From assembly GCA_900759565.1 (NCBI GenBank), contig CAAEVV010000049.1:1-64000 (forward strand): a stretch of 64,000 nt of DNA. Direction: 5' to 3'. The notes below the pieces were generated by a model. That model worked only from the letters and a program-made list of their open reading frames with translations, was not told where the DNA came from and ran no database searches. Positions 8,601-15,904 of this stretch are shown here, piece by piece. The number at the start of each line of letters is the position of its first letter. Within the stretch, counting starts at the first letter, position 1. Made by a program: the position numbers and the translations under genes. Origin of the DNA: an uncultured Collinsella sp. (GTDB taxonomy: Bacteria > Actinomycetota > Coriobacteriia > Coriobacteriales > Coriobacteriaceae).

Positions 8601-11600
8601 CCACGTCTGCTGCTTGCCCTTAGCGTCGACGCCAATAACCGAGCACGTCGCTGTGACCTCGGGGCTGTTTTGACCACTCGTGCCCACAACCGTCAACGTT
8701 GCCGATACGTCCTGGTTGGCAAGCTTGGCATACGTGGCATTGTCGGGATAGCGCTCGGCATAGCGAGCGTACTTCTCGCTCGTCAGGCGCGAGGAAACGA
8801 CAACCTTCGTGTTGTACTGCGGCTGCGTGACCTTGAGATTCTCTGCGGAGACAATAGAGCTGTTGCTCGACTTAAACAGACGCCAATCCTGCCCGGACAT
8901 CGCGTCATAGCCAGGCAGATCGACCGGCACGACGCCCAAGTCGGTCGAATCGGTCGTTGCCTTGTTGTAGCTCCAGGCAAGGTTGCCGTCGGCATCAAGG
9001 TAAGCCTTCTGGAACGCGTGCATGTCACCGGTAACAGCAGCGGCATCCTGACCGTTAAGGATGGCAGCAGCGTAGCCAGCCTTGGCTTGCTCCATAAGGG
9101 ACAGCTCGGCATCGAGCTCGTTCTGGTCCTGCGGGGCAATCGCAAAGTCGAGGGTCTTGCTTGCCGTGACCTCGGCGTTGGACTTATCGGTCACCGTAAG
9201 GGTGACCTTGGTCTTCGCTGCCTCGGTGCCAGGCAGCGGCTGGTAGACCGTGCCCTTGTAGCCGTTGAACGTAATGTCATCGGTGCTGGCAGAGTACTTG
9301 ACCTCGTAATACTTGCCGTCGATATTGAGCGTGCTCGTGCGCGGCATCTGCAGGTCGGCGGTCAGGCCATCCTTGTTGGCGACCGCGTCAGTGCCGGAGT
9401 ACCTGATATTGTCGTAGGTAAAGGCCGCATCGACCTTCTCCTGGAGCGCCTTCTTGTCGGCGGCGACCTTCTCGGGATCGCCCTTGACGGTTACGGTGAA
9501 GTCGTGCGAGCCCTTAACGTCAGACGGGCCGCCGCTCACAAACGAAACCGTCGCGGTCAGAGTAACGGCGCGATCGCTCGAGACGCGCGTCACCTTGCCG
9601 GTGTAGTCGTCCCAGCCATAACCGGACGGCCAAATGACATCGCCGTCGGAGCTCTTCCAGCTAACCTCGAACTTTTTCTCGGAGCCCGCGCGGTACGGAA
9701 GCGTGAGGTTGGACGTGACGGACTCGGCCGAATCACCCGCAGCGTAACCGATGGCAATCTGCTCGGCTGCATCGTCAAGCATCTGCTGAACGCGAGCCTC
9801 GTCCCAAGCAACCTGCACGGACTTGTTGGGCAGATAATACTCGGTCTTGCCATCGCGCGACAGTTCAAACGCTACATCGGCGTTACGCAGACCGTCGATG
9901 TTGTAACCGGTGTAGTCGTTGGGGTCAATGAAGAAGAACGTCACATCGCCGTTGGTCTTATCCTGGGCGTCGGAGATACCGACCGTAGCCTTGGCGTCCT
10001 CGGCCTTAAAGGCAACGCCGCCCTCGGAGACCTTGACGTCAATATCGGTAAAGCCCAAATCGGCAAGCTGCGCCTTCAGCGCGTCATTGACGTTGCCGCC
10101 CTTAGCGCTGTAATCAACGGCGATCTGTTTATTGGCATCGTTGAGCTTTTGGACTGCGGCCTCAAGAGAGCCTGCGGCGATCACGGGATTGGCAGAGACA
10201 AGCTCGACCGTCGAGCTGCCGCTCTTGGCGACAGCCTTCAGATACTTGCCAGCGGCAGAAGCCGAAACCGTTGCCGTGGCGCCCGACATATCGGACAGCA
10301 GCGTCCAGTCGGCCGCGGGAGCCTTCGCGTCGTCGGCCGCATACCAGGCAACAGTCGCCTGGCCGGTGACGTCGATACCGTTGGTGGTCGAACCGTCGGC
10401 GCGCTTGGCCTGCGCCGTCGCCTTAACGCTATCGCCCGAGACGAGATGGGTCGAATCGCTATTGATCTGCGGCGTAGTGGTCACGCGCAGCAGGTTATAC
10501 TTCCCCGCCGCGGTAACGCTATCGGGCGAAACCCACTCAACGGTGTTGTCGAGGGCGTTCGCCGTAACTTTGATGCGCTTGCCGACAAGCGCATCCGAAA
10601 TGGTCAGGCTGCCATCGGTCGTATCGATGCCGTCGGTGAGCTCGGTCCAATCGGCATCGCCCTCGCCCTTGGCATACCACGCCATGGTGAGCTCGGCATC
10701 GTCGGGCACGTCCTTGGTCGAGCCCGACCAGCTTCCCGGCACTTGCACACTCGGCGTGATCTTCGAACCCACGCTCAGCGTAACGTTCTTATCGGCAAGC
10801 TCAATGCCCGCCAGCTTGTACTGACCCTTAAGCGTCACGGGGCCGAGCGGGGCAACGGACTGCGTGCCGCCGTAGGAGCTCTTCTTCTGCGTGCTGGAAA
10901 CGGTATTTTCGCTCGTAACCTTCACGCGCAGGTACTTGCCGGCATAGGCGGCGTCAACGGTATAGGTGGCCTCGGTGGCACCGGGGATATCGGTGTAAGC
11001 GGAGTCGTAGCTCGAGCTGCTGTTTGCATACTGCCACTGGTAGGTCACATTATCGGTGCGGTCGATATAGTGATAGTTGGAGCCGTCCTTTTTGCGCACC
11101 TTGGTCTTGAGCGTATCGCCCACGTGCACGCCGTTGGTGGCAGGAGAGCCCTCAAACTGCACGTCGTACAGCTCAACTTGGCCAGCGACGGAGACAGGAC
11201 CCGCCGCATAGTACGGCTTCTGCTCGCCATAGCCGCCGTTGGCCTTGGCCACGACGTAGCAGCCCTTAAGGGCGGCGGTCACCGTCAGGGTGTTACCGGT
11301 CTCGCCCTCGATAGGCGTGTTGCACGAGCTTGCGGTGTTCGAGGTGCCCTTATACCACTGCCACGTGACATGTGAATCGGTGGTAACGTCGGTGGAGCCC
11401 GCCTTGGCGGTCGCCGTAATCGTGGAACCAACCTCGACTTTGCCCGAAGTCGGGCTCATAGTCACGCTCGTGACATTAATTGAACCGGCGGCAGCAACGA
11501 GAGCGCCCGTCGAGTTGGTCAAGCTCGAAGAGCCGATCTTCGAGGACACCTTGCACTTGAGGTACTTGCCGCCCAAAGCATCGGTTAGCTCGAGGGTTTC

Positions 11601-12902
11601 ACCCGTGGCGCCCGCGATATCGGTATACGTGCCACTATTGGTGTCAGAGCTCTGCCACTGGAAGTTGAGCTTGTCCGCGTCGACGAACGCGCCGTACGCG
11701 CCGCCCTTCTCCTTGGCGCGGGCCTTAGCGGTATCCCCCACCGCAAAGACGCTCGTGTTGTCCTTGGTGTTGATGATGGACACGGCCGAAATCTCGACCG
11801 CACCGGCCTGTTTGACCTTGCTGGAAGTGGTCTTGCTCACCGTGTTGACGCCAGCGTTGGCCTCGACCCTGATGTACTTGCCCTCAAGGTCGTCGCCCAC
11901 CACGAGCGTAGCGCCCGTCTCGCCCTCGATCTTGGTAAATCCCGAGTACTGCGAGGTGGATGCGGACCACGTGTAGGTGACCTTGGCATCGGCAGGAGCT
12001 TGCTGATAATAGCTTACATACGGAGTCGCCGTCAGGGTATCGCCTATGCTCGGCGTGTCGCTACTCAGCTTGACGCTGTTAAGCTCCATCTGACCGGCGC
12101 CCAGCACGGGACCGGGGATGTAATTAGCGTTGATGCCCGAGCCAGAAGAAACGGACGGACCATAGTAGTCCTTGCCATCAACCGTTACCTTGCAGATGAA
12201 GTATTTGCCTTCCATCGCGGCGGTGACGGTGAGCGACTGCTCGTGGCCTACGACCTCGGTGTAGTCGGCGACATTGCTGCTGTGCCTGGTCGTGCCGGCG
12301 AGCCAGGTGTAAGTCCAGGTGCCGGGATTGGCAACGGACTCAGTCGAAGTGCCGTACCAGTCGTCCTCGACCTCATCGAACATATTTGCCCAGAGTGTAT
12401 CGCCCGCGTTGAGCGCACCAGACTTCGTGGAATACGAGTTGTCCTTGTCCTTGGCGTCTTGGATATAGACCTTGGCCTCGCTCGAAAGCGTCGTGGCAGA
12501 AGCGGCGGCAACGGCGTTCTTCTGCTCCGAAGCAGCAGGCGTCGCAGCAGAGTTCTCGGATTCAGTCGCGTTGTCTGCGGCGGTGTCAGCACCATTCGCG
12601 GCACTCGCAGTTGCGCCCTGATCTGCGCCGTCACCATCGGCAGCGGCGCTCGCCGCTGCACTGTTCGCGCCGGTGTCGGCAACGGTGCCATCGTCGGCCG
12701 CCGCGCCCTCGCCGTCCGTCGCAGCCTGGGTCACGGCCTCGGCAATGCCCTCGGCGCCCTCGGCCCAAAGTTGCGCCGGCGTGGTGCCAAAAGCCATGGC
12801 AAAAGCCAGGAACGCCACCAGACCGCGCTTGGCTACGCCACGGGCAATCGCTCCATGGCGACGCCACGAGGCGCGCTGGCGCTCGTCTTCAAACATATCC
12901 AT
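5694..12902 (-). CDS. Giant surface protein: Ig-like, 3x DUF4430, beta-propeller, InlB repeat
   Basis: About 2402 residues from the ATG at 12902, which has AGGAG four bases upstream. An in-frame ATG at 12983 behind GGAGGGAAGGGGG would add 27 residues. Order: signal peptide (positive n-region, then GLVAFLAFAMAFG, cut near PAQLWA); seven Ig-like repeats of about 90-100 residues (about 145-910) with GDTL and YLR/YIRV motifs; three atypical bacterial Ig-like domains (about 1035-1405); three consecutive DUF4430 domains (about 1420-1765), each with a W(Q/S)xF(I/V)NG motif; a PQQ-like beta-propeller (about 1810-2190, with NGNVYLAVNKRLLKIDAESG); one InlB-type repeat (about 2190-2260); a Gly/Ser/Lys/Asp linker; and a C-terminal membrane helix ending FVFTKRR. 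No LPxTG motif is present, so anchoring is by the helix. DUF4430 is the transcobalamin beta-domain fold, and a cobalamin riboswitch sits in the leader. I infer a B12-binding or B12-responsive surface protein; adhesion is the alternative. Confidence 0.88.
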   Translation of the reverse strand: MDMFEDERQRASWRRHGAIARGVAKRGLVAFLAFAMAFGTTPAQLWAEGAEGIAEAVTQAATDGEGAAADDGTVADTGANSAAASAAADGDGADQGATASAANGADTAADNATESENSAATPAASEQKNAVAAASATTLSSEAKVYIQDAKDKDNSYSTKSGALNAGDTLWANMFDEVEDDWYGTSTESVANPGTWTYTWLAGTTRHSSNVADYTEVVGHEQSLTVTAAMEGKYFICKVTVDGKDYYGPSVSSGSGINANYIPGPVLGAGQMELNSVKLSSDTPSIGDTLTATPYVSYYQQAPADAKVTYTWSASTSQYSGFTKIEGETGATLVVGDDLEGKYIRVEANAGVNTVSKTTSSKVKQAGAVEISAVSIINTKDNTSVFAVGDTAKARAKEKGGAYGAFVDADKLNFQWQSSDTNSGTYTDIAGATGETLELTDALGGKYLKCKVSSKIGSSSLTNSTGALVAAAGSINVTSVTMSPTSGKVEVGSTITATAKAGSTDVTTDSHVTWQWYKGTSNTASSCNTPIEGETGNTLTVTAALKGCYVVAKANGGYGEQKPYYAAGPVSVAGQVELYDVQFEGSPATNGVHVGDTLKTKVRKKDGSNYHYIDRTDNVTYQWQYANSSSSYDSAYTDIPGATEATYTVDAAYAGKYLRVKVTSENTVSSTQKKSSYGGTQSVAPLGPVTLKGQYKLAGIELADKNVTLSVGSKITPSVQVPGSWSGSTKDVPDDAELTMAWYAKGEGDADWTELTDGIDTTDGSLTISDALVGKRIKVTANALDNTVEWVSPDSVTAAGKYNLLRVTTTPQINSDSTHLVSGDSVKATAQAKRADGSTTNGIDVTGQATVAWYAADDAKAPAADWTLLSDMSGATATVSASAAGKYLKAVAKSGSSTVELVSANPVIAAGSLEAAVQKLNDANKQIAVDYSAKGGNVNDALKAQLADLGFTDIDVKVSEGGVAFKAEDAKATVGISDAQDKTNGDVTFFFIDPNDYTGYNIDGLRNADVAFELSRDGKTEYYLPNKSVQVAWDEARVQQMLDDAAEQIAIGYAAGDSAESVTSNLTLPYRAGSEKKFEVSWKSSDGDVIWPSGYGWDDYTGKVTRVSSDRAVTLTATVSFVSGGPSDVKGSHDFTVTVKGDPEKVAADKKALQEKVDAAFTYDNIRYSGTDAVANKDGLTADLQMPRTSTLNIDGKYYEVKYSASTDDITFNGYKGTVYQPLPGTEAAKTKVTLTVTDKSNAEVTASKTLDFAIAPQDQNELDAELSLMEQAKAGYAAAILNGQDAAAVTGDMHAFQKAYLDADGNLAWSYNKATTDSTDLGVVPVDLPGYDAMSGQDWRLFKSSNSSIVSAENLKVTQPQYNTKVVVSSRLTSEKYARYAERYPDNATYAKLANQDVSATLTVVGTSGQNSPEVTATCSVIGVDAKGKQQTWAAASQYTLKNGSTAADLSEELFKQAGLKADYDPNGSWGWVLNSITSPFEPNRTLAYDHATGAYWQLFINGVAASVGAGNHKLEAGDSVVWCYSKYGDAAPTDRLSVSCTVIGRDASGAQQTWAQPTTSLVEEGATAAALSEQVFKQAGIGADVQTGSYGWFLNSLTSPFNKNVTLSTVQVNESTWKSWQFFVNGKMANVGAGNYTLKAGDEIAWVYGSDGTMPGQVSVSMEIIGKKDDKAQRWTDPSKQVFVGGTTIKDATAAYFDALGIKSEMYDQLGYWGVHSLVSPLDGTKLAGAWSYFVNGVPGSQLDSDYVVKSGDTIVWAYAAGDMVPNPDEVVVNPSAPRPSGWKSDWDGKSNAAVENVSTPTGALASSWTFDWKAYSGSAYPNASEPIVVNGNVYLAVNKRLLKIDAESGKVLAESNLKKAVGYTSRPIYANGLVIVPLDGGAVQALTADALTTVWVTDSVSEIAQSNSQLTVDGNYLYVGTVDVDYGTSTYNNGHLTRINILTGAVSWQHVNADEGYYWTGATVGDDYVLVPTSAGTVEMLSKSTGDVLGSVSVGAIVNSTCVLSDDGSHAYLISRDGKLHVLAISDGDSRDADAASRITEERVVDLGLTGCACVPTTYDGKLIVGGEVAGGSALAIVDPANDFAKTLVSSADGSALPTGGIKGAPLVSVQGEDAYVYFTVNYGESPDYVNYTSGGGVYRYKLGDAEASGVFSATGHYNFCDSPIACDAQGNLYYINDSGTLFKLNAGVKVSFSAGEGSKVDFQTTAANGSIAKPADPTREGYTFAGWYTDEACTEAYKFDAAVTADMTLYAKWTKNAVNPGGNGDSGSNGGNGGSNGGSGNAGAGSGSGNGTNGQQTGGAVAPGQKPVSTTTKTETKGGKDSKKDSDKSDKKDSKKSDKKSSKSGSKSDTGAAATTTAKKSAEAPAQQSGFNPLAIVGVAAGVIGLAVIGVFVFTKRR

Positions 12903-13044
12903 TTGTCTCCTATTGTCTAAACTTGGAGCATTGCCCAGCGGCTGCCCCACGTCATCGCGCATATCGCGCTTGAGTACCCCCATCGGGGTCCCCCTTCCCT
13001 CCAGAGCCCAACGCGTACCGGCAGCATGCGCCGCGGTCGCGTGC

Positions 13045-13230
13045 AAGATGGGAGGCGATCCGACTTAACCTTACCGACCCGGGCGCGTCGTCCGATCTGC
13101 GACGCGAACATCCCGGGCCAAGAGGAATTACGGTTACTGGTACAGCCGGGGACTTGCACCCCGATTCTCCCAAACACGCAGGAAAACCGCGCATTCGTGC
13201 GTCTCCGCACCACCATCTAGGCCATCGATT
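13045..13230 (-). promoter_or_regulatory. Cobalamin (AdoCbl-type) riboswitch
   Basis: Read on the minus strand, the conserved core is plain. GGGTGCAAGTCCC (within 13145-13170) matches the GGTGnAAnTCC motif. It is followed by GGCTGTACCAGTAACCGTAA, matching the CnGnCCCGCnACTGTnA region. The 3' B12-box AGTCGGATCGCCTCCC lies at about 13050-13065 and fits AGYCxGGxxxCCxxCC with two deviations. The element ends about 145 bases before the ATG at 12902, leaving room for an expression platform that would control translation or early termination. Family knowledge: these elements shut off B12 uptake or synthesis genes when cobalamin is plentiful. The rest of the 12903-13567 gap holds the leader and the inverted repeat at 13347-13500. 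Confidence 0.9.
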
Positions 13231-13346
13231 ATTACTGTCAGTATGGTAGCACGCAAAAGGGCCCCGCACACAGGCGAAGCCCAAGGTAAAAGCTATGGTT
13301 TGCGATAGGAAGGACTGTCGTCGGACCTTGCAAGAACAGCCCGTTT

Positions 13347-13500
13347 CAAAACTATGCCGGATTACGGGGCTGATTCAGCACTTCGCAACAATATCTGCCA
13401 TTTTCGAAAACCAACGACTCATCTACCTGCGGTTTTAAAAGCGCGAATTTCGGTATGCTCGAGGTTCGGCACTCCAGCCCCGTAAACCGGCATAGTTTTG
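13347..13500. repeat. 154-bp element with 26-bp terminal inverted repeats
   Basis: The left arm (13347-13372, CAAAACTATGCCGGATTACG start) and the right arm (13475-13500) are inverted copies with one mismatch in 26. The 102-bp interior has no coding potential. TCGGACC occurs outside both ends (13321-13327 and 13502-13508). The form is that of a MITE or a large extragenic palindrome, placed between the riboswitch leader and the 3' end of the ubiB-like gene. Confidence 0.75.
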
Positions 13501-13567
13501 TTCGGACCAGCCCACGCCGGCGCGGCGCGAGGCAAAATAACCCGTTTCCCCCGACCCCGGGAAATCG

Positions 13568-15331
13568 TTAACGCTTGCCGCCGTGGCTGTTGCGCCAGAT
13601 TTCGCGGCCCAGCATCAGCGCCAGCACCAGCGCGCTCACGTAGCCCATAAAGCCAATGACCGGGATACCAAACACAACCGGCTCGATGCGCGCGTAGTAC
13701 ACCACCGACGAACCGATAAACAGACCAGCGATCACAATGGCCATCGACATGCGGTCGATAATTCCGCCCAGCTGTCGCAGCGCCTTGTCGCTGCTCATGA
13801 TCTGCGTGTTCACTTTAAGCTGGCCGCGCGTGAGCATGCGCGACGCCAAGCCCAGATACTCGGCCGCCTCGAGCGAGCCTTTTGCCGCGCGATAGCTGCT
13901 CGCGGCAAGATCGCGCCCCATGTCGCGGACGCGCGTATAGGTGCTCTTCTCGTTTTTGATGTGCGTCTGGATGATCTGGATCATGTTGACGTTGGGCATG
14001 TACTCGGTCAGCAGACCCTCGAGTGTCACCATGCCGCGGGCGAACATCGTCACCACGCTCGGCAGCTCAACGTCGTTTTTGCGCGCCAGGTTTAGCAGCG
14101 AGGTCAAAAACTCGCCGATATCAAGATCCTTAAGATCGAGCCCCGCAAAGTCGGCGACGATAAAGTCCAAGTCGGACAAAAAGGCCGAATGGTCGAGCTC
14201 GGCCGAGTCGCCGCGCGTCACGGCAAAGCGCATGAGCGAATCCTTGAGCTTGGGCACGTCGCCCTCGGCCACGGCAAAAATCATATCCTTGACGATACCG
14301 CGGTCGTGGCTCGACATACGCCCGACCATGCCCAGGTCGATAAAGTAGACGATGCCGTCCTTGAGGATGATGTTTCCCGCATGCGGGTCGGCATGGAAAA
14401 AGCCGTCGTCGAGCACCTGCGTCGAATAGTCCTCGACAATCGCCGAGCCGATCTTTTCCAGGTCATAGCCCTCGGCCACCAGGCGCTCGGGATCGGCAAT
14501 CGAGATGCCGTCGATGTAGTCCATGACCACCACGTGCTCGGTGCAAAGGTCCAGGTAGGACTTGGGGCACGACACGCCATGCACACTTTTGTGGAAGTCA
14601 TAGAAATCGTTGAGGTTTTTGGCCTCGGCTAAAAAGTTGGTCTCCTCGCGAAACGAGGTCCATAGCTCTTCGACCACGCCGTGCAGGTCAACAAACTGGT
14701 CGGTGTTGACGAACTTGGAAACAATGCGCACCACCGAACGGATGATGTCGATGTCCTGCGCCATGACCTGCTGCGCACCGGGGCGCTGCACCTTAACGGC
14801 CACGTCCTCGCCGGTCACCAGGCGGGCACGGTGAACTTGCGCAAGAGAAGCGCTTCCGAGCGGGTTAGGATCGATCGCGTCGAACATCTGCCCCAGGCGC
14901 TGGCCGTACTCCTCTTCCAGACAGCGGAGCACTACCTCATACGGCACCGGCTCTACGTCGGAGCGCAGGCGACGGAGCTCGTCGCAAAACCGCTGCGGCA
15001 AAATCTCGGAGCGGTTAGCCAGAATCTGCCCCATCTTGACGAACATGGGGCCAAGCTCTTCGAGCAGACGACGCAGGCGCACCGGCGTGAGGTTATCCCA
15101 TACGCGGTACTTTTTGACCAGGCGAACGATTTGCCCGATGCGTTCGCGACGACCCGCCGGCGTGAGCTGGTATTCCTCGTCCGGCGCCATCGCGTCGGGC
15201 TCCTCGGGGACCATATCGACAGCGCGCGGCTTCTTGCGAGCGCCCGAGACGGCGGCCTCAACCTCATCGACAACCGCCGTCTCGTCACCCAAGGGATCTA
15301 GATTGTTGTAATCGGTGGTGGAATCTGCCAT
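13568..15331 (-). CDS. ABC1/UbiB (AarF) family atypical kinase
   Basis: A 587-residue atypical protein-kinase-like protein (ABC1 domain, PF03109) with two C-terminal membrane helices (about 530-580). Visible family motifs: the UbiB-specific KxGQ segment in FVKMGQILANRSEILP (near residue 97), the Ala-rich loop GSASLAQVHRA, the nucleotide-binding lysine in VAVKVQRPG, the catalytic HADPHAGNI and the metal-binding DLGMVG. Members support isoprenoid-quinone or lipid homeostasis, probably as ATPases that extract hydrophobic substrates from membranes. The substrate in this organism is unknown, since no ubiquinone pathway is visible. It lies 8 bases downstream of the phasin-like gene (15340-15756) on the same strand, a pairing that suggests joint action at a membrane or lipid surface. 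Confidence 0.92.
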   Translation of the reverse strand: MADSTTDYNNLDPLGDETAVVDEVEAAVSGARKKPRAVDMVPEEPDAMAPDEEYQLTPAGRRERIGQIVRLVKKYRVWDNLTPVRLRRLLEELGPMFVKMGQILANRSEILPQRFCDELRRLRSDVEPVPYEVVLRCLEEEYGQRLGQMFDAIDPNPLGSASLAQVHRARLVTGEDVAVKVQRPGAQQVMAQDIDIIRSVVRIVSKFVNTDQFVDLHGVVEELWTSFREETNFLAEAKNLNDFYDFHKSVHGVSCPKSYLDLCTEHVVVMDYIDGISIADPERLVAEGYDLEKIGSAIVEDYSTQVLDDGFFHADPHAGNIILKDGIVYFIDLGMVGRMSSHDRGIVKDMIFAVAEGDVPKLKDSLMRFAVTRGDSAELDHSAFLSDLDFIVADFAGLDLKDLDIGEFLTSLLNLARKNDVELPSVVTMFARGMVTLEGLLTEYMPNVNMIQIIQTHIKNEKSTYTRVRDMGRDLAASSYRAAKGSLEAAEYLGLASRMLTRGQLKVNTQIMSSDKALRQLGGIIDRMSMAIVIAGLFIGSSVVYYARIEPVVFGIPVIGFMGYVSALVLALMLGREIWRNSHGGKR

Positions 15332-15339
15332 CTGCGCTG

Positions 15340-15756
15340 CTACTCGGCCTCTTCGGCGTCCTCTGCGTCGTCGGGCTCAACAGACTCGACGGGCACCGAG
15401 GTCACGTTGTCCTCGACCGAATCGACGATGTCGCGCACATGGGCCAGGAAGGCCGTGCGCTCGGGGCCGGTCATAACGCGGACGCGGGCCAGGATGAGCT
15501 CGTCGAGCACGCGCTGTGCCGCAGTCTCGCCCTGCATGCCCAGGCGCTCGGTCAGGTCGGAGATGGTGCCACCCGCCTGCTCGAACATGTCGGACACGCT
15601 GCGGGCGATATCGGGGGCGCCGGCATCCTTGCGGACCTGCTCACCCTTGGTACCGAGGTCGTCGAGAACCTTCTTGCCGCCCTCGACGGCAACGGCGGCG
15701 GCACCGAAGCCCACGTTGATGGCGCCGTTAACAAGCTGATCGAGTTTCATAACCAT
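15340..15756 (-). CDS. Small phasin-like helical protein
   Basis: A 138-residue acidic, helical protein. Its N-terminus is hydrophobic and glycine/alanine-rich (LVNGAINVGFGAAAVAVEGG), the middle is amphipathic helix and the tail is a run of Asp and Glu. Overall it resembles phasin-like or polyhydroxyalkanoate-granule-associated proteins, but this is a likeness of composition and not of diagnostic motifs. The ATG at 15756 is chosen because GGAG lies 8 bases upstream; an in-frame TTG at 15768 is less likely. It precedes the UbiB-family kinase gene by 8 bases and probably shares its transcript. A regulatory or scaffold role for the kinase is plausible but unproven. Confidence 0.6.
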   Translation of the reverse strand: MVMKLDQLVNGAINVGFGAAAVAVEGGKKVLDDLGTKGEQVRKDAGAPDIARSVSDMFEQAGGTISDLTERLGMQGETAAQRVLDELILARVRVMTGPERTAFLAHVRDIVDSVEDNVTSVPVESVEPDDAEDAEEAE

Positions 15757-15904
15757 GGTTGACTCCAATCATGAATAATTGCATTGGCCTTCTTGTACCC
15801 AAGATTGGGCGAACGACACAAAATCGTTTTACCGCCAAGATAGGAATCGAGCGGAGCAAAGCCTTTGACGGCGTTTGCCCCGCTCGCTCGCTGCAAGGTT
15901 GTCT

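Noticed and set aside
8361..11375. 1004-codon plus-strand frame inside the giant surface gene
   Set aside because: It is antisense to the Ig-like and DUF4430 repeats, rich in Arg/Gly/Val as expected of a shadow in high-GC DNA, and has no domain likeness.
12984..13046. Start of the giant surface protein at 13046
   Set aside because: This in-frame extension overlaps the riboswitch B12 box and adds residues before a normal signal peptide; ATG 12902 (or 12983) has a ribosome-binding site.
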